Counted from the stretch's first letter, positions 45,133 to 55,227 are shown. The stretch is 64,000 nt of DNA from Sporolactobacillus spathodeae (GCF_016908935.1 NZ_JAFBEV010000007.1:1-64000), one strand, 5' to 3'. A program made the numbers and translations. The notes: generated from the letters alone by a model not told the origin.

Positions 45133-46062
45133 TCAATCTGCTAATTTTTCATTCAGAACCGGAACGATCTGCTTCTTGCGGGAGACGACACCTTTCAGTG
45201 TTGCCGTATGATTGATCAACTTGACACCGAATGCCTCAGCTGTCTTTTCGGATGCTTTGCCAAGAATCAGCGCTTCAGAATCGCTTGTCAAAATATTCGT
45301 GACAGCAAGCAGAAAGACGTCTAGATGCTTCGCTTCGATTTCTTTGGAAATTGCTGCTTCCAGTTCATCCTGTCGCGATAGCGCATCCTGAACGTCAACC
45401 ACATTTACCTGAGCAATTTCAACTGCATGGCTGCCCATCGTGAATGGTTTCATGTCGAGCTGAATCAATTCTTCAGCAGCTTTGTCGGCAATATTGGTTC
45501 CTGCCTTCAGCATGTCGAGGCCATAAGTCGCCGCGTCAACGCCAGCAATGGCCTCCAGTTCTTTCGCAGCTGCCACGTCTTCCTGCGTGCAGGTCGGCGA
45601 TTTAAAAAGCAGTGTGTCGGAAATTATCGCAGACAGCATCAGACCTGCTGTCGTTTTCGATAAAGCGACGCCATTTTCTTTGAATAATTTATTAACAATC
45701 GTACAGGTGCAACCAACTGGTTCTGCACGATAATAGAGCGGTGATTTGGTCTCAAAGTTTGCAATCCGGTGATGATCGACAACCGAGCGTATCTCGACTT
45801 TCTCAATATCATCCACACTTTGTCCGCGCTCGTTGTGATCGACGAGATAAACCGCCGGCACTTCATCGGCAACGCTCTTTACGAGGCGAGGCGCATCCAC
45901 ATGAAAATAATTAAGTACATACTCGGTTTCTCCGCCAATTTCACCGAGACGGACCGGTTCGACTTCTTCACCCAATTTGTTCTTCAATTCCGCAAATGCG
46001 ATTGCGGAACAAATCGCATCTGTATCAGGACTTTTATGCCCGAAGACAAGCACTTTTCCCAT
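45133..46062 (-). CDS. ppaC: Manganese-dependent inorganic pyrophosphatase
   Basis: The 309-residue DHH-family enzyme hydrolyses pyrophosphate to drive biosynthesis. Metal ligands are visible: His9 in FGHKSPDTD with Asp13 and Asp15, Asp in YLVDHNE near residue 75, and the DHH motif VDHHRIA near residue 98; the C-terminal DHHA2 domain ends in the conserved SRKKQIVP. Length is as in B. subtilis PpaC. The start follows AAGGGG. A TTGACA-like -35 occurs at 46214-46219 on the minus strand. Confidence 0.95.
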   Translation of the reverse strand: MGKVLVFGHKSPDTDAICSAIAFAELKNKLGEEVEPVRLGEIGGETEYVLNYFHVDAPRLVKSVADEVPAVYLVDHNERGQSVDDIEKVEIRSVVDHHRIANFETKSPLYYRAEPVGCTCTIVNKLFKENGVALSKTTAGLMLSAIISDTLLFKSPTCTQEDVAAAKELEAIAGVDAATYGLDMLKAGTNIADKAAEELIQLDMKPFTMGSHAVEIAQVNVVDVQDALSRQDELEAAISKEIEAKHLDVFLLAVTNILTSDSEALILGKASEKTAEAFGVKLINHTATLKGVVSRKKQIVPVLNEKLAD

Positions 46063-46286
46063 TTGACTACCCCTTAATCTATGGTATTTGGCTATTCACA
46101 GAATCCCGTTTATAGTCTTTTAACAAAACCATACATGAAGTCATTAATAATTTCAATAGCCTTATAAGAAACCACACGAATTTGTGAAATTATTATCATA
46201 TTAAGTCTGTTTTTGTCAATGCCTAAAATCAATTAAACTCCCTGTTTTTCCCCATTTCTAATCACTTGTCACAAAATATTAAAAAA

Positions 46287-46312
46287 TGTAAGCGCTTTTG
46301 CTAGCGTTTTCA
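46287..46312 (+). promoter_or_regulatory. Two overlapping cre-like sites upstream of gldA
   Basis: TGTAAGCGCTTTTGCT (46287-46302) and TGCTAGCGTTTTCA (46299-46312) resemble the CcpA operator (TGWAANCGNTNWCA) with two mismatches each. They lie directly upstream of a TATAAT (46325-46330), fitting catabolite repression. Confidence 0.7.
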
Positions 46313-46444
46313 CAAACAAGTTCTTATAATAAAATTGTCGAAAGGGTTAGGGGAAACCGAAGTGCCGGCAACGGCTGAACCTGGCCAAGCTATCTTGTAT
46401 GACATCATAAATTTCTTACTTACATTTGATGAGGAGTGTTCCAA

Positions 46445-47569
46445 ATGACTGAAGTATTAACCCAGACGAAAAAAATTGCAAAATCCATTACTTCGCCAAA
46501 AAAATTCATTGTCGGAAAAGATATTCTGGCAAATATCAGCGATTATATTGCCCCGCTCGGAAATAATGCTTATTTCATTTGTGATGAATTTATCGTAGAT
46601 CGCACGATTAAAGAAGCAGGTGCTTCATTTCAGCAAAGCGGAAACACAGCAACCTTCGAGAAATTCAATTATGAATGTAGTCAGGAAGAAATCGATCGGA
46701 ACCGCAAGCTTGCACGCGAAGCGGGAGCAAATGTCATTGTTGGTATCGGCGGTGGTAAAACGCTTGATACCGCCAAATCGACCGCTTATTATGAGCACCT
46801 GCCTGTCGTCATTTACCCGACGATCGCATCAACTGACGCACCTTGCACAGCCTTGGCTGTTATTTATACTAAGGATGGACAGTTTGATCACTACCTCTTT
46901 CTGCCAAGTAACCCAGATATGGTTATTGCCGATACCGATATTATCGCAGCTGCGCCTGCACGTTTCTTTGCCGCCGGCATCGGCGATGGTCTAACCACCT
47001 ATTTTGAAGCACGCGCCTGCTACAAGAAAAATGGATTGAACTTGGCCAATATGAAACCGGCACTTGTTGGTGTCGGATTAGCAAAACTGTGCTACGACAC
47101 GATCCGCGATAACGCTGTACTCGCCATGCGCGCAGTTGAGAAGAAACTCTCGACACCTGCGGTTGAAGCGACAATCGAAGCGACGATCTATTTAAGCGGC
47201 GTTGGCGCAGAATCCGGCGGCTTGGCGGCAGCTCATGCCATCCATAATGGCATGACAGCAGTTCCTTCCCTGCACCGCGTGCAGCACGGCGATAAAGTTA
47301 CTTTCGGTCTGCTCGCACAGCTCGTTCTCGAAAAAGCAGATCAAAAAGAAATTGAAGAAGTAATCCATATCATCAAGGCAGTCGGTCTGCCGTTGACCCT
47401 AAAGGATCTGGGCGTTGAAGAATTCATCGAAGACGAATGGCGCAATGTCGCTGAACTCTCCTGTGCGGAAAATGACACAATGGGCAATATGCCATTCGAA
47501 GTCACACCGGACGATGTCTTTAACGCCATCGTTACAGCCGACGCTATTGCTCAATCCTATCACGATTGA
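46445..47569 (+). CDS. gldA: Glycerol dehydrogenase
   Basis: The 374-residue iron/zinc-dependent enzyme oxidises glycerol to dihydroxyacetone with NAD. The nucleotide loop GIGGGKTLDTAK is near residue 100, TIASTDAPCTA near 125, and HAIHNGM and LHRVQHGDKV carry the metal-binding histidines. The ATG at 46445 follows GAGGAG; an earlier ATG at 46436 overlaps the site. Monocistronic with a strong terminator, and preceded by cre-like sites, so glucose repression is likely. Confidence 0.94.
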   Translation: MTEVLTQTKKIAKSITSPKKFIVGKDILANISDYIAPLGNNAYFICDEFIVDRTIKEAGASFQQSGNTATFEKFNYECSQEEIDRNRKLAREAGANVIVGIGGGKTLDTAKSTAYYEHLPVVIYPTIASTDAPCTALAVIYTKDGQFDHYLFLPSNPDMVIADTDIIAAAPARFFAAGIGDGLTTYFEARACYKKNGLNLANMKPALVGVGLAKLCYDTIRDNAVLAMRAVEKKLSTPAVEATIEATIYLSGVGAESGGLAAAHAIHNGMTAVPSLHRVQHGDKVTFGLLAQLVLEKADQKEIEEVIHIIKAVGLPLTLKDLGVEEFIEDEWRNVAELSCAENDTMGNMPFEVTPDDVFNAIVTADAIAQSYHD

Positions 47570-47580
47570 AGAATTCCAAA

Positions 47581-47620
47581 AAAACTGCCGGTCCATTAAA
47601 CGGATCGGCAGTTTTTTTTA
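47581..47620 (+). terminator. Terminator of gldA
   Basis: AAAACTGCCG and CGGCAGTTTT arms with an inner TCC/GGA pair and a long T-run. Confidence 0.95.
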
Positions 47621-47797
47621 TAAAATTCTTTTATAACGAGTACCGCTGTTATTCATACGCTACAAAAGCGGGGCACCAATGCGTTGCATCAGCAAATATG
47701 GCAGTCGGCTTTGTCTGCCTAAAAGTGATGCAAATATTATATAAAACCTGATAAAAATTAAACAGCGAAAGCGAAGAGAGCGAAATGCCTACGTGAA

Positions 47798-47857
47798 GGA
47801 GAGGACAAGGGAGGCTCCGCAACTTTCAGCTTGTCCGGAGAAGCTCCCGACCTCTCC
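47798..47857. repeat. Long three-part hairpin between gldA and psiE
   Basis: GGAGAGG (47798) pairs with CCTCTCC (47851-47857), GGGAG with CTCCC, and CTCCG with CGGAG, separated by small bulges. The element differs in sequence from the dispersed repeat. It lies 40 bp past the minus-strand psiE gene. Confidence 0.7.
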
Positions 47858-47897
47858 GCGACAAGCGAGGCCCCGAAGCGTTGCAATAGCAAAAGGA

Positions 47898-48323
47898 TCA
47901 TTCCCGATGCAGCAATTTTGTGTTGGCGATATATAGTGCTGCGACAAGAACCAGTATCGCGATCGAATAAAAAAGTACTGATTTCGGATTTTCATGACTG
48001 ACAATAATCAGCCGGACAATCGCCGTAACCCCGATGTAGATAAAATAGCGTAACGGAAAATGATAGTGTGCTTGAAAATACTTGATAATCAAAGCGATGA
48101 ACTCGAAATAGAGAAAGAAAACAAGAATTCCCTCGAGCAGATGAAAATAAACTGCATTTCCATGCAAAAAAAGATAAGAAAAAATCTCGAATGTTTCTTT
48201 AATTAAAGCGATGCAGAGAACAGCCGCAAGAACGAGGAGCACAGTGTTCAGTACCCAGCGCAACACGTCAGATATCAGTGCCGCGCCCACTCTCTGTATC
48301 TTCTCTTCTTTTTCTTTTCCCAT
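47898..48323 (-). CDS. psiE: PsiE-family membrane protein
   Basis: The 141-residue protein has four hydrophobic segments and belongs to the PsiE family, named for phosphate-starvation induction in E. coli. Characteristic blocks are the central HLLEGILVFFLYFEF and YFIYIGVTAIVRLIIV. The biochemical role is unknown. The start follows AAAGGAGG. No Pho-box was recognised. It sits in a neighbourhood with polyphosphate enzymes, which may or may not be meaningful. Confidence 0.82.
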   Translation of the reverse strand: MGKEKEEKIQRVGAALISDVLRWVLNTVLLVLAAVLCIALIKETFEIFSYLFLHGNAVYFHLLEGILVFFLYFEFIALIIKYFQAHYHFPLRYFIYIGVTAIVRLIIVSHENPKSVLFYSIAILVLVAALYIANTKLLHRE

Positions 48324-48360
48324 GTCCTGCCTCCTTTCTTCTATTTTATGGCACCATCAG

Positions 48361-48395
48361 AAAAAAAGCACCGTTCCTAAGTTGAACGGCGCTTC
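48361..48395 (-). terminator. Terminator of metNIQ
   Basis: AAGCGCCGTTC and GAACGGTGCTT arms with a 7-nt loop and a T-run on the minus strand, 20 bp past the metI stop. Confidence 0.92.
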
Positions 48396-48414
48396 TTTAT
48401 CTATCATTTCTCAA

Positions 48415-49077
48415 TCAATTTTTCTTCAACTTACGCGCAATGCCTGTGCCAAGCGATTGAATGATCTGAACAATAACAATTAGAATAATAATCACGGCAT
48501 ACATGACATCTGGTTGGAAGCGGACATAACCAAACTGATAAGCAAGGTCGCCGAGACCACCGGCGCCAACAAATCCAGCCATCGCCGTTTCGCCAATCAA
48601 GCTGATCGTTGCAATCGTCAGACCAAGAATAATCGACGAGCGCGCTTCACGAACAACCACATACCAAATAATTTTTGGTGTTGAAATACCCATTGCCTGA
48701 TAAGCTTCAATAATACCGTGATCCACTTCAAGCATTGCCGATTCAAGCAAACGCGCGACATAGGGCGCGCAGGCAACAACGAGAGGGACAATGACACCCT
48801 TGACACCAATTGTCGTGCCGACCAGCGCATGTGTAAATGGAAGAATAAAGAAAAGCAGGATAATGAATGGAATCGAACGGATAATGTTAATCAAAGCATT
48901 GAAGAATGCATAGATCCAAACATTTTGACCCTGTCCGCCCTTTCGTGTCAAGACGAGCAATATCGCTAGCAAGATTCCAATTACAAGTGAAAAAGCGAGC
49001 GAGATGACCGTCATCTCAACGGTTTCAATGAAGCCCTGCCCTATAGCACTGCCCCATTGGCTGATAAAATTGCTCAT
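48415..49077 (-). CDS. metI: Methionine ABC transporter permease
   Basis: The 220-residue permease has five hydrophobic segments and the MetI signature GETAMAGFVGAGGLGDLA near residue 180. It forms the membrane channel of the methionine importer with MetN. The ATG at 49077 overlaps the metN stop, within GAGGCGGA-preceded context, so translation is coupled. It is the last gene of the SAM-riboswitch-controlled unit. Confidence 0.94.
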   Translation of the reverse strand: MSNFISQWGSAIGQGFIETVEMTVISLAFSLVIGILLAILLVLTRKGGQGQNVWIYAFFNALINIIRSIPFIILLFFILPFTHALVGTTIGVKGVIVPLVVACAPYVARLLESAMLEVDHGIIEAYQAMGISTPKIIWYVVVREARSSIILGLTIATISLIGETAMAGFVGAGGLGDLAYQFGYVRFQPDVMYAVIIILIVIVQIIQSLGTGIARKLKKN

Positions 49078-49078
49078 C

Positions 49079-50092
49079 TCAATAATCCGCCTCCTCAACA
49101 AGAATCTCCTGTTGCTTCAAATATTGAATCGCCGCTTCCGTTTCCGAACGGTCACCTTTCAAATGAACAAGCAAATTACCGATTGACTGATCTTTCAACT
49201 GATCAATGCCGCCAGCGATGATACTCGGAAGAACGTCGAATTTTTTAGCAACCGTCGCCAGAAAAGGATCCTTAGCCGATTCGCCAAGAAATGTCAGATT
49301 CACCAGACGTCCGCTTTTCAACAAATCCCGACGAATGCTCTCAGGTATGCTTAAGCGTGATTCGTTGCGAATAAATTGTTGCGTCATTGCTTCTTTTGGA
49401 CGGGCAAAAATATCAACAACAGATCCTTGTTCTACAATTTGGCCTTTTTCCATGACGGCTACTCGATCGCAAACGCGCTGTATCACATTCAATTCATGAG
49501 TAATCAGAAAAATCGTTATGCCAAGTTCAGCATTGATTTTTAGAAGCAACTCGAGAATCGATTCCGTCGTGTTTGGATCAAGCGCACTCGTCGCCTCATC
49601 GCTGAGCAACACTTCTGGTTCATGAGCCAGTGCACGCGCGATTGCCACCCGTTGTTTCTGTCCACCTGAAAGCTGGCTTGGGTAGGCATCGCGACGATCA
49701 GTGAGTCCGACAATGTCAAGATACTTTTCGGTCCGCCGTTCGATCTCATCCTTTGCGACACCTTCCAACTTAAGCGGAATGGCGATATTCTCATAGACCG
49801 AAGCAGTTTCCAGCAAATTGTATCCCTGAAAAATCATCCCGATTTTCCGTCTGAGTTTCAAAAGATCCCTTTTGCTCAGTTTCAGAATATCTTTGTCGTC
49901 GACAATGACATGACCGCTTGTCGGACGTTCCAGCAGATTGATGCAGCGAATCAGCGTACTTTTCCCTGCACCGCTGAAACCAATCACACCGAAAATCTCT
50001 CCTTTGCGGATTGTTAACGACACATCTTTCAGCGCTTCAATTTTCTTTTTACCGACTTGGAAAGTCTTTGACACATGATTCAATTCAATCAA
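49079..50092 (-). CDS. metN: Methionine ABC transporter ATP-binding protein
   Basis: The 337-residue ATPase has Walker A GFSGAGKST near residue 37, the ABC signature LSGGQKQRVAIARAL near 140, Walker B VLLSDEATSALDP near 163, and a C-terminal NIL domain (from ~265) that senses cytoplasmic methionine in the family. It lies between metQ (13 bp upstream) and metI (overlapping). Confidence 0.95.
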   Translation of the reverse strand: MIELNHVSKTFQVGKKKIEALKDVSLTIRKGEIFGVIGFSGAGKSTLIRCINLLERPTSGHVIVDDKDILKLSKRDLLKLRRKIGMIFQGYNLLETASVYENIAIPLKLEGVAKDEIERRTEKYLDIVGLTDRRDAYPSQLSGGQKQRVAIARALAHEPEVLLSDEATSALDPNTTESILELLLKINAELGITIFLITHELNVIQRVCDRVAVMEKGQIVEQGSVVDIFARPKEAMTQQFIRNESRLSIPESIRRDLLKSGRLVNLTFLGESAKDPFLATVAKKFDVLPSIIAGGIDQLKDQSIGNLLVHLKGDRSETEAAIQYLKQQEILVEEADY

Positions 50093-50104
50093 GATAAATC
50101 CTCC

Positions 50105-50923
50105 TTACCATGCAGGAACCACAGAGCCACCGAACTTGTGTTTAATGAAATCTGTTACAGTTTTCGAATGATAATATTTTTCAATCTGTTTAACCACTTT
50201 GTCATTCTTATTTTCGGTACGAACAACGAAATAGTTTGGATACGGATTATTTACGAGCGGTTCATGGAAGATGGAATCTTTCAGAACAGTCAGGCCAGCG
50301 CCCATTGCAAAATTGGTGTTAATTGCTGAAGCAGATACCTGGCTCAATTGTGCAGGAAGCTGTGCCGCATCAAGTTCGATAATCTGAAGATGTTTTGGAT
50401 TGCTCGTGACGTCGCGCTTCGTTGCCGTAACACCGGAACCCGTTTTCAGCTTAATCACGCCAGCCTTTTCAAATAATTGAAGAGCCCGCAGTTCATTAGC
50501 CGGATCATTCGGTACTGCAATCTTATCACCATTTTTCAAATCTTTCAGGCTTTTGATGCTCTTAGAGTAAATCCCCATTGGAAAGGCTACTGTTTTAAAA
50601 GCAGCCGTAAATTTATAACCCTTATTCTTCACCTGATCTTTAAAGAAAGGTAGCGTCTGGTAGCTGTTGGCATCGAGATTCTTATCACTCAATGCTGTAT
50701 TTGGCTGGTTATAGTCATTGAATACCTTTAGATGAATCGTCAAACCATCCTTTTTCGCCAGTTTCACGACCTGCTCCATTACTTCTTGATGCGGTCCTCC
50801 AGTGACACCTACCGTAACTTCCTTATCGCTCAATTGGTTTGATGATCCACTTCCACAAGCAGCAAGTACAAAGATCAATGAAAGTGCGAGTAATGTCGAC
50901 AAAACTTTAATCGTTTTTTTCAT
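50105..50923 (-). CDS. metQ: Methionine-binding lipoprotein
   Basis: The 272-residue lipoprotein captures methionine for MetNI. It has a lipoprotein signal with lipobox LAAC at residue ~22, a GSGSSNQ linker, and the NlpA/MetQ core beginning VTVGVTGGPHQEVME. The first gene of the unit, under a SAM-I riboswitch. Ends with SVVPAW. Confidence 0.95.
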   Translation of the reverse strand: MKKTIKVLSTLLALSLIFVLAACGSGSSNQLSDKEVTVGVTGGPHQEVMEQVVKLAKKDGLTIHLKVFNDYNQPNTALSDKNLDANSYQTLPFFKDQVKNKGYKFTAAFKTVAFPMGIYSKSIKSLKDLKNGDKIAVPNDPANELRALQLFEKAGVIKLKTGSGVTATKRDVTSNPKHLQIIELDAAQLPAQLSQVSASAINTNFAMGAGLTVLKDSIFHEPLVNNPYPNYFVVRTENKNDKVVKQIEKYYHSKTVTDFIKHKFGGSVVPAW

Positions 50924-51129
50924 CCTTAATCCCCCATTTTCTCTTAGAAAATTTAATTTACAGCTGATGCATCAGAATACTATGAATTTATTGTCCCCTA
51001 TCGAATCCAAACATCTCCATGGCAACGCTCTGTCCATGATTCGTTTTCCCTTCCGACGGTCAGTAATTCAACGCCGAAAAAAGCAATTTGATGTGAATGG
51101 TGTCTGAACAAATGCTTGCCATACGATAC

Positions 51130-51290
51130 AAAAAAGGCTTCTCTGCAGAGAGAGAAGCCTGTATGGTCATTTTCTCTCTTATCTTTCAAAGCCATTGTTT
51201 CAGACTTTGCAGGAATTAGCACCAGAATCAAAATTCGATTTGGTTGCCGGGTTTCATCGGGCCAGTCCCTCCGCCACTCTGGATAAGAAT
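51130..51290 (-). promoter_or_regulatory. SAM-I riboswitch (S-box) upstream of metQNI
   Basis: Read on the minus strand the leader contains CTTATCCAGAGTGGCGGAGG, ACTGGCCCGATGAAACCCGG, the GGTGCTAATTCC core and a downstream terminator AGGCTTCTCT/AGAGAAGCCT followed by T residues (51130-51160). This is the standard OFF arrangement: SAM would promote termination. Confidence 0.96.
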
Positions 51291-51313
51291 GTATTCGATT
51301 GGTTAGTAAATTG

Positions 51314-51342
51314 ATTGTACTATGAATCTACAATCCTGTCAA
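51314..51342 (-). promoter_or_regulatory. Sigma-A promoter of the SAM-controlled methionine operon
   Basis: TTGACA (51337-51342) and TACAAT (51314-51319) on the minus strand, 17 bp apart, lie upstream of the S-box aptamer and close to the galE stop. Confidence 0.9.
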
Positions 51343-51354
51343 AAACTTTTTATT

Positions 51355-52359
51355 TTATTTCGACGATGCCTCTGTTTCATAGCCTTTCGGATGGCTGCTA
51401 TGCCAAGACCAGGCATCAGCAAGTATCTCCGGTATATTCGTATGCACCGGTTTCCATCCAAGAACGCGCTTTGCCTTTTCTGGAGAAGCAATCAACGTGC
51501 TCGGATCACCCGCGCGCCGCGGCGCAAGCTCTGCCGGAATCGATTTGCCAGTCACTTTACGTGCAGCGTCGATAATTTCTTTGACGGAGAACCCTTCACT
51601 TGATCCAAGGTTGAACACATTACTCTCTCCGCCCTTGAGCAAATAATTCAGTGCGAGACGATGCGCCGCAATCAAGTCTTCGATATGTACATAATCGCGG
51701 ATACATGTCCCATCCTTTGTCGGATAATCATCGCCATAAATTTGCAAATGATCACGTTCACCTGCGGCAACCTGGAGAACAATCGGAATCAAATGTGTTT
51801 CCGGATGGTGATCTTCGCCAATTTTACCCGTCTTGCTCGCACCGGCCACATTGAAATAGCGCAATGCAACAAACTTCATGCCATATGCACGGTCGCACCA
51901 TTTCATCATTTTCTCCATAGCTAGCTTTGTTTCGCCATATGGATTCGTTGGCTGTGTCGGCATATTCTCTGTAATCGGGACTTGTTCCGGTTCGCCGTAA
52001 GTTGCCGCCGTCGACGAAAAGACAATATGGCGCACACCGTTTTCCTGCATCACCTCAAGCAGAATCTGCATCCCGTATACATTGTTGTTAAAATACTTCA
52101 ACGGCTTTTCAACCGATTCACCAACGAGCGAATTCGCAGCAAAATGAATCACCCCGTGAATTTTTTCTTTCTTGAAAACAGAGTCAAGAAAAGTCTTATC
52201 ACGGATATCACCTTGATAGAATTTCGCTTGCGGATGGAGCGCTTCTTTGTGGCCGGTCTGAAGATTATCGACAACGATTACTTCTTCTCCCGCATCAATT
52301 AATTGATAAACGGCGTGCGAGCCAATGTAACCTGCTCCGCCAAGCACTAATACAGCCAT
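51355..52359 (-). CDS. galE: UDP-glucose 4-epimerase
   Basis: The 334-residue enzyme interconverts UDP-glucose and UDP-galactose. It starts with the NAD loop GGAGYIGSH, contains the catalytic Ser-Thr block FSSTAATYG near residue 120 and the YGETK motif (Tyr, Lys) near residue 145, and the sugar-binding VFNLGSSEG late. It is not in a Leloir operon here, so the product probably serves exopolysaccharide or wall synthesis. Confidence 0.94.
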   Translation of the reverse strand: MAVLVLGGAGYIGSHAVYQLIDAGEEVIVVDNLQTGHKEALHPQAKFYQGDIRDKTFLDSVFKKEKIHGVIHFAANSLVGESVEKPLKYFNNNVYGMQILLEVMQENGVRHIVFSSTAATYGEPEQVPITENMPTQPTNPYGETKLAMEKMMKWCDRAYGMKFVALRYFNVAGASKTGKIGEDHHPETHLIPIVLQVAAGERDHLQIYGDDYPTKDGTCIRDYVHIEDLIAAHRLALNYLLKGGESNVFNLGSSEGFSVKEIIDAARKVTGKSIPAELAPRRAGDPSTLIASPEKAKRVLGWKPVHTNIPEILADAWSWHSSHPKGYETEASSK

Positions 52360-52461
52360 CGTCTAAAGCCCCTCTCATTAATTTAACGAGTCAAATCTGT
52401 ACCTAAAATCTGTACCTATTGTCCTACAATCTCTTGTGTTTGACAAGAAGCAGCCGCGCTT

Positions 52462-53997
52462 CTATTCTTCGACGAATTGGATCGAAACAGGTGCTTGCAG
52501 GACACGTTCCAAATGCTTCTTATGTTTCTGCGCTGCTTGTTCTTCAAAATAAGCATCATCATGATAAATTGCCTGAATCTGAATACCCTTCTTTTTGGTA
52601 ATCTTGACTTTTAATTGGCTAACCACATGCTGACGCGTCCGATCAAAGTCATGCGCAAGGCGTAGCACCGCACCGAGCAGCTCATACATTTTCAACTCGT
52701 TTTTGCTGAGAAATAGTTCAAACGGTGCCGCAAAATCAAGCAATTTAATTTTATTTTTAAAAGATGCGATCAAGGCAAGCGCCAGTCGATTGTGGTGACT
52801 AATGCCGTTGATATTAATATTGGTCAGCAGATAGAAGGTATGTGCACTACTCGATTCATTGTTAACATATTCACCGATATAGGCCAAATCCGCGCTGTGA
52901 GAAAGCAACCAGGCTGTCTCCGCTTCCGAATAACTGTCAGTAATCAACGGACTGATACCATCAAAAATTTGAAAGGCAAGCGCCTTGACATAACTGGTGT
53001 GCGTACTGTCCAAATTGAAGTTCCGCCTGAGATGGCGAATACTTTCTTGAAGGACATGCGGGATCAGTTTCTCACCGCGTTCCTTGAGCATCCATTCATA
53101 AAAAACGCCTTCCCTCAGCCCTTGGCCGCTCAACATAAATTTTTGACCATTATTCAATTTCACAAGCGTATTGATGACAATCGCAGCCGGCAAAATAATA
53201 TCCGACCGATCTTTTGATAAGCCATCCATTACCTCACGCTCACTTTGTGACATCGCCGCGAGCCGATGAGTCAACAAGTTAAGCCGCGCGCGCGGCATTG
53301 TGTACTGATGAAGACCAACCATCGGATAATGTTGTTCCGCTTGGTCAATTTTACATAGGTTCCGCGCTGTGCCGCCAATGCCGATAACCGGTAACGGCTG
53401 ATTAACCAACCAGTCGAAGGTGGAAAAAACAGTTCTTAAATAGGCTTCCAGTCGACTGATCGCCTGTGGATCATTGCTGCTAAAATAGTTTTTGTAAAGG
53501 GTAACTGCTCCAAACGGGAAGGAGTGGGCATGTACCAATTTCCGGTCATGAAAGAGCGTGACCTCCGTGCTTCCGCCGCCAATATCAATCGAGATACCAT
53601 TTTCAATCTCCGTTGAGTTAACGATCGCCGAAAATCCATATGTCGCCTCTTGAAGGCCGGAGAGCAACCGGATCTTCAGGCCGGTATGCTGAAAAATATA
53701 GTCGAAAACATCTTCACGATTCGCAGCTTTACGCATCGCAGCTGTCGCCACAGCGTCAACAACTGTTATTTTCGGCTCGCGACGAATAATCGCCAAGAAG
53801 CGTCGCAGTACCTGAAGCAAGATGATCTGTCCCTCGTCATTCAGATTCTGCCGCTCATCAATATAATTGCTTAGTCTGGCAACTACTTTGAAATTAAGCA
53901 GTTCCTCGCAGAAATAGCTTTTATCAATGCCGATAACAACTAAACGAATCGAGTTCGATCCGATATCAATCATGGCGTGTTTCTGTGCGATCTCCAA
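52462..53997 (-). CDS. ppx: Ppx/GppA exopolyphosphatase
   Basis: The 511-residue protein has the actin-like ATPase fold of the Ppx/GppA family: IDIGSNSIRLVV near residue 10, SIDIGGGSTEV near 138, and IGIGGTARNL near 205; a C-terminal HD-like domain follows from ~310. It hydrolyses terminal phosphates of polyphosphate or converts pppGpp. The TTG at 53997 follows a near-perfect GGAGGTGATT. It lies 160 bp after the PPK2 gene on the same strand, so the two form a polyphosphate-turnover pair. Confidence 0.88.
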   Translation of the reverse strand: MEIAQKHAMIDIGSNSIRLVVIGIDKSYFCEELLNFKVVARLSNYIDERQNLNDEGQIILLQVLRRFLAIIRREPKITVVDAVATAAMRKAANREDVFDYIFQHTGLKIRLLSGLQEATYGFSAIVNSTEIENGISIDIGGGSTEVTLFHDRKLVHAHSFPFGAVTLYKNYFSSNDPQAISRLEAYLRTVFSTFDWLVNQPLPVIGIGGTARNLCKIDQAEQHYPMVGLHQYTMPRARLNLLTHRLAAMSQSEREVMDGLSKDRSDIILPAAIVINTLVKLNNGQKFMLSGQGLREGVFYEWMLKERGEKLIPHVLQESIRHLRRNFNLDSTHTSYVKALAFQIFDGISPLITDSYSEAETAWLLSHSADLAYIGEYVNNESSSAHTFYLLTNININGISHHNRLALALIASFKNKIKLLDFAAPFELFLSKNELKMYELLGAVLRLAHDFDRTRQHVVSQLKVKITKKKGIQIQAIYHDDAYFEEQAAQKHKKHLERVLQAPVSIQFVEE

Positions 53998-54159
53998 TCC
54001 TAATCACCTCCGTCATCCGCCGTCCGATAAACGACCGTCTCGTCCGGCGTCAGAAAATTGATGGTGTACTCGGTCAAAAGGCCCTGAATCAAATACTATT
54101 CAAGTATAACCTTTTCCAGCAAGATCGTGTGTTTTTTCAGGTGAAAAAGCTTGAACCGT

Positions 54160-54984
54160 TTAGTCCTTGTTCGTTGCTTCTTCTCCCTCAATCTTATTTC
54201 TTGTATCTACCCGAAACCCTTTTTTCTTTGCGTCGGTATAAATCGGCAGTGGATAACCTGCTTGTGTCAGATAGTTCTCGATTGACTTAACCATCTGCTT
54301 AACAACAGCGACACGCGCATACCATTTATTATTCGCTGGTATAATATGCCATGGTGCGCATGCCTGGTCGGTTTTCGCAAACATGTCTTCGGCGGCTTCT
54401 GCGTATGCCGCCCATTTTGATCGGTTGCGCCAATCTTCATCTGTAATCTTCCAGCGCTTCAGCGGATCCTCTTCACGCTCGCGAAAACGTTTGTACTGCT
54501 CGTCTTTGCTGATGTGCAACCAGAACTTTTCAATAATATAGCGGTCATCTGTCAGCAGCTTCTCAAATTGTTTCACTTCGTGGTACGCCCTTTTCCACTC
54601 TTCTTCTTTGGCGAAGCCTTCTACACGCTCCACAAGTACACGTCCATACCATGAGCGATCAAAAATGACAATTTGTCCGTACTGAGGAAGCTTGCGCCAA
54701 AACCGCTGCAAATATTGATAACGTTTTTCATGAGGAACAGGTGCAGCAATGGGGATAACATTATAACCGCGTGGATCAAGATTGGCGACTGCACGCTTGA
54801 TCGCGCCGCCTTTGCCCGCAGCATCCCAGCCTTCAAACACAAAAATGACTGCAATATTTTTCTCTTTTAGCAAATGCTGCAAGGCCAGCAGCCGGATCTG
54901 ATACTTCTTCAGTTTCTTCTCGTATTTCTTTCTGTTTTTAATTTTACTGCTCAAATCCACTTGATCCAAACGATGTTCGCCCAT
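54160..54984 (-). CDS. ppk2: Polyphosphate kinase 2 family enzyme
   Basis: The 274-residue protein belongs to PPK2, which transfers phosphate between polyphosphate and nucleotides. It has Walker A GWDAAGKGG near residue 55, the lid-associated PTxxE-like region, and Walker B with FDRSWYGRVLVERV near residue 110, typical of short (class I or III) PPK2. The ATG at 54984 follows AGGGGGC. With the downstream exopolyphosphatase it suggests polyphosphate is spent to recharge NDPs; no PPK1 gene is in the window. Confidence 0.9.
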   Translation of the reverse strand: MGEHRLDQVDLSSKIKNRKKYEKKLKKYQIRLLALQHLLKEKNIAVIFVFEGWDAAGKGGAIKRAVANLDPRGYNVIPIAAPVPHEKRYQYLQRFWRKLPQYGQIVIFDRSWYGRVLVERVEGFAKEEEWKRAYHEVKQFEKLLTDDRYIIEKFWLHISKDEQYKRFREREEDPLKRWKITDEDWRNRSKWAAYAEAAEDMFAKTDQACAPWHIIPANNKWYARVAVVKQMVKSIENYLTQAGYPLPIYTDAKKKGFRVDTRNKIEGEEATNKD

Positions 54985-55227
54985 TTGAGTGCCCCCTTTT
55001 GTTCGATACGTCCGCACTGTTGTTTGAATATGAAACAAATAGCTGGTGACTATAATATCCCCGGCTTTTCGTTCTTGAATTTAGTATAGATCATTACAGT
55101 TGTCGCGGCATTCCGAGGCATACTCTGTGGGAAATTCTTTCAGGCACATATTTCTGGAAACAAGGGCCAAACTATAAAACGGCGAACAATTATCCGCCAA
55201 AATTTCAAAAGAAAGCCGTGACAATCA

